Below, piece after piece: positions 32,365 to 39,325 of a stretch of 39,325 nt of DNA (positions within the stretch are counted from its first letter, which is position 1; each line of letters begins with the position of its first letter). The DNA comes from an uncultured Spirochaetales bacterium. GTDB lineage: Bacteria > UBP6 > UBA1177. Position numbers and translations under genes: made by a program. The stretch spans positions 1 through 39,325 of the forward strand of contig CACZFE010000003.1 of the NCBI GenBank assembly GCA_902780365.1. Direction: 5' to 3'. The notes beneath the pieces are model-generated. The model was not told the origin of the DNA. It was given only the letters and a program-made list of their open reading frames with translations, and ran no database searches.

Positions 32365-33540
32365 ATGAAAAAAATTCTTGTTATTTCGGCTGTTTTTGCA
32401 ACGGTGTTTCTGATCGTTTCATGCGGCGGAAGCACACAAAACAAGAGCGAAGCAAGTGGCAACGGCGAAAAGCCTGATTCTGACGAGCAGGACTCCGAGG
32501 CAGACGATTCAGCGGAATGTAAAAGCGGCCAATTCAAATGCGCCGATTCAGAATCCCTTTACTGCAACAGCTTCGGCTCGTGGGTATTCGATGCGCGTTG
32601 TGAAAACGGCTGTGATCCTGCAACAGGAAAATGCAAAACCGATTCAAATGATAATGATATCGCCGCCGATACTGAGAATGATAATGACAGCGATTTTGAA
32701 AATAACGATACCTCTGACTCCGGCGATGATAATGATTTTGACAACAGCGACACCGCTGATTCCGGCAATGACAGCGATATTGAAAGCAGTGATAATGACC
32801 ACGAAATTCCTGACAATTCCGGCTGCACAGACGGCAAATACAAATGTATTGACTGGGCTTCATGGGTCTGCAATGATTCACATTGGAACTTTAAAGAAAC
32901 TTGCGAATACGGATGTGATCCGGCAACAGGAAAGTGCAAATCTTCAGAATGCATTGACGGAAAATACGAATGTCGTACCGATTATTATTCTAAAGGTCAT
33001 TCTTATTACTGCGACAACGGTCTTTGGGAACACGATCTGTCATGTGAAAACGGCTGTGATTCTGCTACCGGCAAATGCAAAGATATGTGCTATGAAATAG
33101 ATAATAAAACATGGTCTTATTCCAGATCATCAATGACTTGGGAAGCGGCCAAAGAATTTTGCGATAATATGGTTAACTGCGGATATTCAGACTGGCATCT
33201 GCCGACAATCAGTGAACTTAGAACCCTGATTCAAAACTGTCCGGCTACAGAAACTGGCGGAGAATGCGGAGTCTCCGATCAGTGTTTATCATCTAACGAA
33301 TGCTATTATATACATAATGATGGTGACAATAGTTTTTCAACCATCTGTGGTCTTGGTTGTTCTGATTTTTTTAATAGCGGAAAATACAGTAAATTCGGAG
33401 ACAATGATCGTTTTTGGTCATCTTCGCTTCAAGATGATACCGATTCCATCCAAGTATGGGTAGTATATTTTGCCATGGGAATGATACATAGCACTAGTTC
33501 TAATGATTATACACTCCATTCTGTTAGATGCGTGAGATAA
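32365..33540 (+). CDS. Secreted lipoprotein with Cys-rich repeats, Asp/Asn/Ser-rich linker and DUF1566/Lcl domain
   Basis: A 391-residue lipoprotein. The signal peptide ends at Cys20 (IVSC). Three Cys-rich repeats of the form C-x-DGKYKC ... C-x-NGCD-x-ATGKCK lie at about 52-91, 154-192 and 196-239. Between the first two is a highly acidic linker (about 93-150, Asp/Asn/Ser/Glu) coded by short GATAATGA-like repeats, prone to slippage. The C-terminal third (about 245-391) is DUF1566/Lcl-like (GYSDWHLPTISELRTLIQNCP, RFWSSSLQDD, LHSVRCVR). Probably cell-surface; ligand unknown. ATG 32365 has GGAGG 8 nt before. Confidence 0.9.
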   Translation: MKKILVISAVFATVFLIVSCGGSTQNKSEASGNGEKPDSDEQDSEADDSAECKSGQFKCADSESLYCNSFGSWVFDARCENGCDPATGKCKTDSNDNDIAADTENDNDSDFENNDTSDSGDDNDFDNSDTADSGNDSDIESSDNDHEIPDNSGCTDGKYKCIDWASWVCNDSHWNFKETCEYGCDPATGKCKSSECIDGKYECRTDYYSKGHSYYCDNGLWEHDLSCENGCDSATGKCKDMCYEIDNKTWSYSRSSMTWEAAKEFCDNMVNCGYSDWHLPTISELRTLIQNCPATETGGECGVSDQCLSSNECYYIHNDGDNSFSTICGLGCSDFFNSGKYSKFGDNDRFWSSSLQDDTDSIQVWVVYFAMGMIHSTSSNDYTLHSVRCVR

Positions 33541-33588
33541 GGATCATCGTTCATTGTTATCGAAACTTAAAGAGGAAAACAATCAACT

Positions 33589-33605
33589 CGTGAGCATCAC
33601 TCACG
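33589..33605 (+). other. Hairpin downstream of the lipoprotein gene
   Basis: CGTGAG (33589-33594) and CTCACG (33600-33605) pair around CATCA. The T-poor tail makes it a weak terminator. The gap 33541-33674 holds only this and two tiny AT-rich reading frames. Confidence 0.35.
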
Positions 33606-33674
33606 ACTTCAAATGTTTATGAAAGGTATCGATTATTCGTATTATTACGAAGAAATATAAAAAATATCTGAGGA

Positions 33675-34682
33675 TCAGCTTTTTACTGCCTTGACTCTGT
33701 CGGCGATTTTTTTCGTGAAATTGCGCTCGGAATAGCGTTTTAATCTCAAAATCGCGTTTTTGAACGCTTTTTTGTCGCTTCTTCCGTGACCGATCCCGAT
33801 AAAGTGGTTCACACCGAGCAGAAACGCCGTTCCGTAAAGGTTATACTGGAACATTCTGAAAACTTCGCCGAAAACTTTGTTGAAAACAAATGTCTGCACT
33901 TTGGCAAGCTGCGGCGGCGCGATCTTCGCCTTGATGAGCTGCGAAATAGTTTCTGTCAAACCTTCGACAGTTTTCAGCGCGACATTTCCGGTGAAAGCGT
34001 CCGTTACGACGACATCGGTTTCGGGATGCGAAAAAAGGATGTTGCTTTCAATGAAACCTTTGTAATTTAGCTGAGATTCCTTAAACATTTCAGCTGCTTC
34101 AGCGATTTTTTTGCTTCCTTTGCCTTCTTCTGTGCCGACATTCAGGATCGAAATTTTCGAATCTTCAAGACCGGTCATGAAAAAGCGGTAAGCCTCGCCC
34201 AGAACGCCGAAATCAAAAAGGTTTTCCGCTTTCGGGTCGAGAGTCGCGCCGAGATCCAGAATGATGAGTTTGTGCTTGTCGACAGAAGGATAACTCGTTG
34301 CCAGAGCGGGGCGTGTGATATTCGGGATAACGCCGCTTTTGAAGTATGCAGCTGTCACGATCGCGCCGGTATTTCCCGCTGAAAAGAACGCGTCGCCCTT
34401 ACCCTGAACAAGCAGATCGAGCGCGACATGGACCGAAGAATTTCCTTTATTCCGGAAAGCAAGAGAAGGAGTTTCACCCATTTCGATACTTTCGCCGGCA
34501 TCGATAATTTCAAGGTTTTCAGGGATTTTCGCATCGTCCAGAGTGTCTTGGATCAGATTTTTGGAACCGACAAGCAGAATTTTAATGTCAGGATTTTCGT
34601 TACAGACTTCTAAGGATGAAAAAACGGGAACAACAGGAGCGTTGTCCCCGCCCATAGCATCAACAATGACAGTTGATGTCAT
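33675..34682 (-). CDS. plsX: Phosphate acyltransferase PlsX
   Basis: A 335-residue PlsX with the typical start (VIVDAMGGDNAP), the GKGDAFFSAGNTGAIVTAA motif and the C-terminal GVNHFIGIGHGRSDKKAFKNAI. PlsX makes acyl-phosphate from acyl-ACP for phospholipid synthesis and is peripheral to the membrane. It follows rpmF by 6 nt, the standard yceD-rpmF-plsX order. Instead of the usual fabH after it, the accessory island begins and a lipoprotein gene converges on it. Confidence 0.97.
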   Translation of the reverse strand: MTSTVIVDAMGGDNAPVVPVFSSLEVCNENPDIKILLVGSKNLIQDTLDDAKIPENLEIIDAGESIEMGETPSLAFRNKGNSSVHVALDLLVQGKGDAFFSAGNTGAIVTAAYFKSGVIPNITRPALATSYPSVDKHKLIILDLGATLDPKAENLFDFGVLGEAYRFFMTGLEDSKISILNVGTEEGKGSKKIAEAAEMFKESQLNYKGFIESNILFSHPETDVVVTDAFTGNVALKTVEGLTETISQLIKAKIAPPQLAKVQTFVFNKVFGEVFRMFQYNLYGTAFLLGVNHFIGIGHGRSDKKAFKNAILRLKRYSERNFTKKIADRVKAVKS

Positions 34683-34688
34683 TTAAAC

Positions 34689-34871
34689 CTATTGTTCGGA
34701 AACAGAGATTATCTCTTTGCCTTTATAGTTGCCGCAGCTCGGGCAGATACGGTGCGGAAGCATCGGTTCGCCGCATTTCGGGCAAGCTATAGTGGTCATC
34801 GGGTTTGATTTAAGGTGTCCGCCTCTTCTTTTTTTCGAGCGTGCTGAGCAGTGTTTTCTCTTTGGAACCAT
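34689..34871 (-). CDS. rpmF: 50S ribosomal protein L32
   Basis: A 60-residue L32 (MVPKRKHCSARSKKRRGGH) with an intact zinc ribbon made of CPKC and CPSC pairs. In contrast to L33 in this genome, all four ligands are kept. ATG 34871 has a perfect AGGAGG 5 nt upstream. Cotranscribed with yceD and plsX. Confidence 0.97.
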   Translation of the reverse strand: MVPKRKHCSARSKKRRGGHLKSNPMTTIACPKCGEPMLPHRICPSCGNYKGKEIISVSEQ

Positions 34872-34890
34872 TGAATCCTCCTAATTTAGT

Positions 34891-35328
34891 TTATTCGCCG
34901 GATCTGTCGCAGCCGCAGTCTCCGAGATTGAGGTCTGCGCCGCACTTTGAGCAGAGGCCTTTGCAATCCTCGCTGCAAAGCACTTTTCCCGGCATGTTCA
35001 TAACAAGTGTCTCCCTGACATAATCGTCAAGCTCTATCTCGTCGCCTGAATAAAAATAGTCGACATCCGGCGTGTTTTCGGGAAAAAGATAGTAGGTCTC
35101 GTCCAGATCCATATCCAGTTCCAGATCAGCAAGACATCTGTCGCACGCAGTCAGAACAACCGCATTGCCGAAAAATCTGAGAGAGATCGTTTCAGCGGCG
35201 CGGTAGAACTCGACTTTGAGCGAGACATTTTTTATTTTGGCACTTTCCCCGAGCTCGTCTCCGGCGATGTGATATTCGACATCACGGGTAACTTTCGACT
35301 CGGTGATTTCACTAAGATAAAGCAGCAT
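34891..35328 (-). CDS. yceD: YceD/DUF177 family protein
   Basis: A 145-residue DUF177 protein. It has the central CDRCLADLELDMDLDETYYL motif and the C-terminal Cys cluster (CSEDCKGLCSKCGADLNLGDCGC). YceD is needed for normal 23S rRNA accumulation in bacteria and plants, and is nearly always upstream of rpmF. ATG 35328 is preferred: GGTGG lies 5 nt upstream of it. The open frame extends four codons to a TTG at 35340. Confidence 0.9.
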   Translation of the reverse strand: MLLYLSEITESKVTRDVEYHIAGDELGESAKIKNVSLKVEFYRAAETISLRFFGNAVVLTACDRCLADLELDMDLDETYYLFPENTPDVDYFYSGDEIELDDYVRETLVMNMPGKVLCSEDCKGLCSKCGADLNLGDCGCDRSGE

Positions 35329-35379
35329 TTCAACCACCAAAAAAATAACTGCGGGAATATACTCGAAAAAGTTGAAATG

Positions 35380-36483
35380 TCAAGGTAAATCGTCAGTGCG
35401 GCTCAAAACGCACACTGTTTCAAAGTGCGGAGTGTCGGGAAAAAGGTCGAGAATATACAAATGTTTCACGTGAAACCTTTTTGCAAAAAATGTCTTGAGA
35501 TCCCGTACTAAATTAGGCGGCTCGCAGGCGATATAAACGACATTTTCAGTTGAATCGCAGACGATTTCCGAAAGTTTTTTCCCGAGTCCTTCACGCGGCG
35601 GGTCTGCAACGACGAGGTCTGTTTTTTCGAGTTTTTCCAGTTTGTAGGCGTCGATTTTCACGATTTCCGCTTTGTCGCCCAAATTTTCGGCAAAACTTGC
35701 GCACGACTCCGGAACTATTTCGTAACCTGTCGTTTTTATTCCTTTTTCGGCTAAGAAAAGCGAGAAGAGGCCTCCTCCGCAGAATAAATCGGCTGCAGTT
35801 TCGGGGTTAAGTTTTTCAACTTCGCGCATCAGAAGCTCGACCATGATCCCGGCTCCTTCTTCGGACGATTGAAAAAAACAGTTTTCTTTGATTTTTACAG
35901 TTTTTCCGCAGACCGATTTTTCCATGCTTTTCGCTTTCGGCATGAAACCGCCCGTGATTTTCGAGTATTCATACTGGATATTTCCGCGCCTTTTCGCGAT
36001 GTCGGCTTTGATTTTGTCGAAAAAAACGGGGTCGAGAAGCGGACATTCATCGATCACGACAAGTTCGTTGCTCCTTTTTCTGCGGTACGCAGGCATCCCT
36101 TTCAGCGCGAAAAATTTTGCCCGCGTCCGCATTCCGAGTTCTCCGGGAGTGATTATTTCGGGCTCGATTTCAAGTGTGATCCCGTTCTGCTTCAGAAGTT
36201 CCGCGAAAATCTCCTTTTTGATCCTCAGCTGCGCCGGGTAGGAAATGTGCTGGAGCGAGCAGCCGCCGCATGTTCCATAGTGTTTGCAGAGCGGCTTTCT
36301 GCGCTCGGGAGACGCTTCAAGAATGTCGAAATCTTCAACGTAAAAGAAACTTTTTTCTTTGACCGCGCTTTTGATATCGACCGTTTCGCCGGGGCAGGTG
36401 TATGGAACGAAAAAAGTTTTTCCGTCCGCCCAGCCGATCCCGCAGCCGTTTGAAATTATCTTCGCGATCCTGACTTCCGTCAT
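35380..36483 (-). CDS. TrmA/RumA-type RNA m5U methyltransferase
   Basis: A 367-residue class I SAM-dependent RNA uridine-C5 methyltransferase. An N-terminal TRAM-like beta barrel (residues 1-55) precedes the iron-sulfur motif CKHYGTCGGCSLQHI (about 66-80), then QSSEEGAG, the SAM loop AADLFCGGGLFSLFLA, DPPRxGLG and the nucleophile motif with ACEPPN (Cys present; the usual form is SCNP). Near the end is DLFPDTPHFETV. The Fe-S cluster places it with RlmD/RlmC-type enzymes that act on 23S rRNA, but TrmA-like specificity cannot be excluded. It starts 1 nt after the nudix stop. Confidence 0.9.
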   Translation of the reverse strand: MTEVRIAKIISNGCGIGWADGKTFFVPYTCPGETVDIKSAVKEKSFFYVEDFDILEASPERRKPLCKHYGTCGGCSLQHISYPAQLRIKKEIFAELLKQNGITLEIEPEIITPGELGMRTRAKFFALKGMPAYRRKRSNELVVIDECPLLDPVFFDKIKADIAKRRGNIQYEYSKITGGFMPKAKSMEKSVCGKTVKIKENCFFQSSEEGAGIMVELLMREVEKLNPETAADLFCGGGLFSLFLAEKGIKTTGYEIVPESCASFAENLGDKAEIVKIDAYKLEKLEKTDLVVADPPREGLGKKLSEIVCDSTENVVYIACEPPNLVRDLKTFFAKRFHVKHLYILDLFPDTPHFETVCVLSRTDDLP

Positions 36484-36484
36484 G

Positions 36485-37030
36485 CTAAATTCCCGTCGTT
36501 CCCGCTTTCAGAGCCGTGAGCAGCATAATCGACTTTGCATCGACGATCTGTTTTTCGGCCATCATTTTTTCGGCAACCTCCTGCGTTACTTCGAGTATTT
36601 CGAGATCCTCGTCAATTTCGGGAAAGAGTTTGCGCTCGCCTTCGGGGATCTTTTCGACGATAGCTGTGAAATAGTGCATATACTCGTCGCTGCAGCCGCA
36701 TGAAGTGTAGGCTTCGAAGCTTTTTACGAGCTTTACAGGGCGGTATCCTGTCTCTTCCTCAAGTTCGCGGACAATGCAGTGTTCAGGCGCTTCGCCTTTG
36801 TCGATCTTTCCTGCCGGGATCTCATAGATCCAGCGGTCAATCGGCGTTCTGTACTGTTTTTCGAGAAGGATTTTGCCCTCTTTCGTTATCGCCAGCACCG
36901 AAGCCGTTCCGCAGAACCTGATGACCGAATGACGGACCCTTCGTCCCGACTTGTCGAGCTCGACTTCCGACACCGTGAAAACCCGCATGTCTGCGACTTG
37001 TTTTTCTGAAATTATCGTGTTTTTTGCCAT
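36485..37030 (-). CDS. Nudix hydrolase, probable ADP-ribose pyrophosphatase
   Basis: A 181-residue Nudix enzyme. The Nudix box is complete: GKIDKGE, seven residues, then RELEEETGY (consensus GX5EX7REUXEEXGU). The layout with WIYEIPAGKIDKGE and a downstream YTSCGCSDEYMHYF is that of ADP-ribose pyrophosphatases (NudF/YqiE). It would hydrolyse ADP-ribose to AMP and ribose phosphate. First gene of the - strand operon; ATG 37030 has GGAGG. Confidence 0.9.
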   Translation of the reverse strand: MAKNTIISEKQVADMRVFTVSEVELDKSGRRVRHSVIRFCGTASVLAITKEGKILLEKQYRTPIDRWIYEIPAGKIDKGEAPEHCIVRELEEETGYRPVKLVKSFEAYTSCGCSDEYMHYFTAIVEKIPEGERKLFPEIDEDLEILEVTQEVAEKMMAEKQIVDAKSIMLLTALKAGTTGI

Positions 37031-37061
37031 GTTTCACCTCCAAAAGTACAAAAACTGCGGT

Positions 37062-37090
37062 TTTATATTGCAAAATGGAATTTTAGGCAA
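37062..37090 (-). promoter_or_regulatory. Promoter of the nudix-plsX operon
   Basis: On the minus strand TTGCCT (37090-37085) and TATAAA (37067-37062) are exactly 17 nt apart, 31 nt before the nudix start codon. Confidence 0.65.
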
Positions 37091-37124
37091 AAACAAATGT
37101 CAGCTGCGGAGAAGTGGTTGGTCG

Positions 37125-37173
37125 CAGAGCCTCGGTCACTGAGCCTGTCGAAGCACTACCTCACACAATGGAC
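37125..37173. repeat. Direct repeat, copy 1 (DUF1566 3' tail)
   Basis: About 49 nt (CAGAGCC, CGGTCACTGAGCCTGTCG, AAGCACTACCTCACACAA, GGAC) recur almost unchanged at 38815-38862, where the right half is the end of a DUF1566 lipoprotein gene. The two copies bracket the AbiE genes. Confidence 0.75.
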
Positions 37174-37191
37174 GGAATATTTATTGATTTT
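37156..37191 (-). pseudogene. Remnant C-terminus of a DUF1566 lipoprotein gene
   Basis: Read on the minus strand this is KINKYSVHCVR and stop, matching the SVRCVR/WVRCVR ends of the intact lipoproteins. It directly follows the AbiEii stop and stays in the same frame. The stop is CTA (37156-37158). Only the tail is left, so the rest of the gene was replaced or deleted. Confidence 0.55.
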
Positions 37192-38031
37192 TTATGAGAT
37201 CAAATCCAGCAGTTTCTCAATGCTTTCAACAGCTTGTTCGAACGAAACATCGGCTGCATACGGCATTTTCTTTGTGTATTTCTGCCACAAATCTTTCAGG
37301 TTTTCCGAATTTTTTATGGCTGCAATCAAATCAGGAATCTGTGAAAGAATTTTTTCACTGCCTCTGTGCTCGCAAGTCCGTTGAAGAGCGGTTTTCAAAT
37401 CTTTGGTATTTATCCGTGTTAAATCCGCACTTAAAACATATACATCGTAAAAATCACGCGGGCGGGTTGTCGTGATATTCCTGACAAGAATCGTTTCCAG
37501 TTTTTCCGCAAGAACATTTTCAAAGGGATAAGAAAGCAGCGAAATCGAGCCGTTTCCAAAGATTTTCGCGAATTCATGTCTGCGCGGTTTCGGATAAATG
37601 CTGTCTCCGGCAGTGATATCCAAAGTCAAAGTGTGGTGCATTTTTTCGTAATCAGCCAACACGAACGCCCTGAAACCGTTGTATTTGTCGTCCTCGCGAA
37701 TCGGTTCGACCCGATCCGGAGAAAAGATAAAATCATCATCGTTTTCGATTGCACAAACATCTGAAATTATTCTTGTTATGACATTTTCATCAAGCGGAAG
37801 ATTGTTGATAGTCGTGTCGATATCCATCGTAGTTCGGTGCGAAATTCCTACAAAAGATGCTATCAGAACACCGCCTTTTATTATAAAACGGTCTGCATAT
37901 TCCGATTTTTCAAGGCGTTCAAGAAAACATTCCATCAGATAATTCTGCAGCATAATCTGCGGCGGAACGGAAAGTTCCTTGGATTTGTTATTGATTCTGG
38001 CTTTAAGCTGCATCGCGTTTTCGGTTTTCAT
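37192..38031 (-). CDS. abiEii: AbiEii/AbiGii-type nucleotidyltransferase toxin
   Basis: A 279-residue nucleotidyltransferase of the AbiEii/DUF1814 family. Its core is FIIKGGVLIAS (about 48-58) with RTTMDIDT (about 66-73), giving the GG and D-x-D residues of the polymerase-beta fold, then LAEKLETILVRNITTTRPRDFYDVYVL. Relatives inhibit growth by adding nucleotides to tRNA or related targets and block phage replication (abortive infection). It overlaps the antitoxin gene by 4 nt (ATGA), so the pair is coupled. It ends in the repeat-derived 3' tail. Confidence 0.92.
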   Translation of the reverse strand: MKTENAMQLKARINNKSKELSVPPQIMLQNYLMECFLERLEKSEYADRFIIKGGVLIASFVGISHRTTMDIDTTINNLPLDENVITRIISDVCAIENDDDFIFSPDRVEPIREDDKYNGFRAFVLADYEKMHHTLTLDITAGDSIYPKPRRHEFAKIFGNGSISLLSYPFENVLAEKLETILVRNITTTRPRDFYDVYVLSADLTRINTKDLKTALQRTCEHRGSEKILSQIPDLIAAIKNSENLKDLWQKYTKKMPYAADVSFEQAVESIEKLLDLIS

Positions 38032-38615
38032 TGGATCGCCTCCAAATAGGAGAGAAGTTTTTTCTCGACATGGAAAATCTTTCCGAATTTCATCAGCAGC
38101 AGAAAGTCTTTTTGCGGTGATGCCACATATTTCCTTAAAGCCGGGATAAACCGCTCTTTATCAAGTCCTGAAGGCTTGTGCAGGAGTTCGCACAATGTCC
38201 TTTCAATGCAGTAAACCCGCAGGTCGTTACCAAGATCAGACTTTATAAGCACAACTCCTTCATTCAAGGATTCTTTTGCAACATGACGCACATCGTATTC
38301 AGCGGACAGCGTTTTTGAAATATAGCCGTGCGGAACCGAAAGCGTGTATTTAAACGGAATCTGATCCGAATACCCGTTCAGAAACAATGCCGTCTCATGC
38401 GAAAATACAGCTTTCGGGCAAAGCAGCTGAGTGATAAAAAGTTCGTCAGGAATAACATCGCCCATAGCATATAGACCGTAACGGACTTTCTGAATTTTCT
38501 GAGCATTCAAAAGTTCCTGCAACTGCCAGCGTGAAATTCCGGCATCTGTCGCATTTTTCAAAGTAAAATAGCCGTTTTTAGCTTTTGCTATTTTGTTTAT
38601 CACATTATCTGCCAA
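38028..38615 (-). CDS. abiEi: AbiEi-type antitoxin
   Basis: A 195-residue type IV antitoxin-like protein. The N-terminal winged helix-turn-helix (GYFTLKNATDAGISRWQLQELL) binds DNA in the family, and the rest has the AbiEi pattern (YGLYAMGDVIPDELFITQLL, FSHETALFLNGYSD, VYCIERTLCELL). It would repress its own operon and counteract the toxin without direct binding. The start is TTG 38615 with GAGAGG 5 nt upstream; no ATG fits better. Confidence 0.9.
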   Translation of the reverse strand: MADNVINKIAKAKNGYFTLKNATDAGISRWQLQELLNAQKIQKVRYGLYAMGDVIPDELFITQLLCPKAVFSHETALFLNGYSDQIPFKYTLSVPHGYISKTLSAEYDVRHVAKESLNEGVVLIKSDLGNDLRVYCIERTLCELLHKPSGLDKERFIPALRKYVASPQKDFLLLMKFGKIFHVEKKLLSYLEAIQ

Positions 38616-38814
38616 GATAACCTCTCAGACGTTTTATACTATAAGCTTGAAAAATTGTTGTACGAATTGAAAGAACTGAAATATTTGTAGCATGATAAAG
38701 AAAAATTTCAAGTTTGTTTTAAACTATGCGGAGAATTCAGATAAAACTAATAAAAGTTGAACTTGCCTCTAACTCAGGGAGATGTGGCACAAAGTGCCGG
38801 AGAGGGCTTGGCTA

Positions 38815-38862
38815 CAGAGCCCGGTCACTGAGCCTGTCGAAGCACTACCTCACACAACGGAC
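38815..38862. repeat. Direct repeat, copy 2 (end of a DUF1566 lipoprotein gene)
   Basis: Matches 37125-37173 except for one 1-nt indel and one substitution. Bases from 38845 rightward are coding (VRCVR and stop of the lipoprotein); the rest is its 3' flank. Just upstream, GGCAC-AAA-GTGCC (38786-38798) forms a hairpin. The gap 38616-38844 otherwise shows only a poor -10 for the AbiE genes on the minus strand. Confidence 0.75.
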
Positions 38863-39325
38863 CCAAAGCTTGGTACTTTTATTGAGGTAGCCCACATCTC
38901 CAGTGAGGAAGCCAACATTCCAAGCGATATTGGAATTATCTGATTCAGATGAAGACCAAAGAGTAACATTCTCATCATCCTCCAGAAGGCTGTAATGTCC
39001 GCCATTGTCGCAATGACAGTCTTCGATGCTCCAGTCATCCAGAGAGAGATGATCAGGGGCTGAAACAGCGCATGAACCGCCTGTCTGCGAATTTGGACAG
39101 TTTTGAATAAGCGTTCTTAACTCGTTTATATTCGGCAGCCGCCAGTCGGAATATCCGCATTCGTTCAACCCGTCACAGTAATCAAGTGCTTCCTGCCACT
39201 CCATGGTATCCGATGACAGCGGCGACCACCAGCCGCTGTTGATTGTTGCGCAGTTTCCTGAATCGGAGCTGCTGCCACCGCCGCAACCAATCATCAAAAA
39301 CATTGTAATCATTGCAAAACAAACA
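38845..39325 (-). CDS. DUF1566/Lcl-type lipoprotein (N-terminus beyond the window)
   Basis: The frame is open to the window edge and reads VCFAMITMFLMIGCGGG, so the ATG at 39312 is inside the signal peptide and the true start is outside. The lipobox is MIGC. The mature part is one short DUF1566/Lcl domain (WWSPLSSDTMEWQEAL, GYSDWRLPNINELRTLIQNCP, TLWSSSESD, KLWVRCVR) without the EGF-like or acidic repeat regions of the other two. Probably a surface lipoprotein. Confidence 0.88.
   Translation of the reverse strand, partial: VCFAMITMFLMIGCGGGSSSDSGNCATINSGWWSPLSSDTMEWQEALDYCDGLNECGYSDWRLPNINELRTLIQNCPNSQTGGSCAVSAPDHLSLDDWSIEDCHCDNGGHYSLLEDDENVTLWSSSESDNSNIAWNVGFLTGDVGYLNKSTKLWVRCVR

Noticed and set aside
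33613..33660. Short frame MFMKGIDYSYYYEEI after the lipoprotein gene
   Set aside because: No clear ribosome site and no recognisable similarity; cannot be separated from chance in AT-rich DNA.

Overview
The window reads as the chromosome of an uncultivated Gram-negative bacterium. It has lipoproteins with lipobox signal peptides, a three-helix SecE, a RecC homologue, and a kinase-propeller protein with the DWGLAK signature common in Myxococcota and neighbouring phyla. Cys-rich lipoproteins ending in a DUF1566/Lcl-type domain also fit a Myxococcota or deltaproteobacteria-like lineage, but the phylum is an inference and no marker here settles it.

Positions 1-12070 are a conserved housekeeping block on the + strand: tufA (3' end), rpmG, tRNA-Trp, secE, nusG, rplK, rplA, L10 leader, rplJ, rplL, attenuator, rpoB, rpoC, terminator. 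The one anomaly is in rpoC. Close to its 3' end a universally conserved C-terminal segment is missing and the reading frame shifts. This is either a sequence or assembly error or a real lesion.

Positions 12118-20884 hold a short + strand operon and a solo gene. The operon is a DUF4416 protein, a nucleoside-phosphorylase-like protein, RecC, and a membrane Ser/Thr kinase with a C-terminal propeller overlapping recC by 4 bp. A TraB/PrgY-type membrane protein with its own promoter follows.

Positions 20885-33660 are an accessory, defence-rich island. In order: a DUF4143 ATPase behind two operator-like palindromes; an EGF-like/DUF1566 lipoprotein on the - strand, divergent from a Fic protein; a WYL regulator; then a repeating layout of structured leader + cytoplasmic BspA-like LRR protein + modification-dependent (type IV) restriction system. 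The first nuclease is a DUF262/DUF1524 (GmrSD-like) protein and the second is McrB-McrC. A third leader copy drives a DUF1566 lipoprotein. Remnants of a WYL gene 3' end sit just upstream of leader copies 2 and 3, so the module appears to have spread by segmental duplication or recombination.

Positions 33675-37090 are a - strand housekeeping operon with a good promoter: nudix hydrolase, RNA uridine methyltransferase, yceD/DUF177, rpmF, plsX.

Positions 37125-39325 are accessory again: an AbiEi/AbiEii toxin-antitoxin pair bracketed by direct repeats that are 3' tails of DUF1566 lipoprotein genes, then such a lipoprotein, cut by the window end.

The best candidate for something undescribed is the twice-repeated leader-LRR-type IV restriction unit under a WYL regulator (24504-32177).
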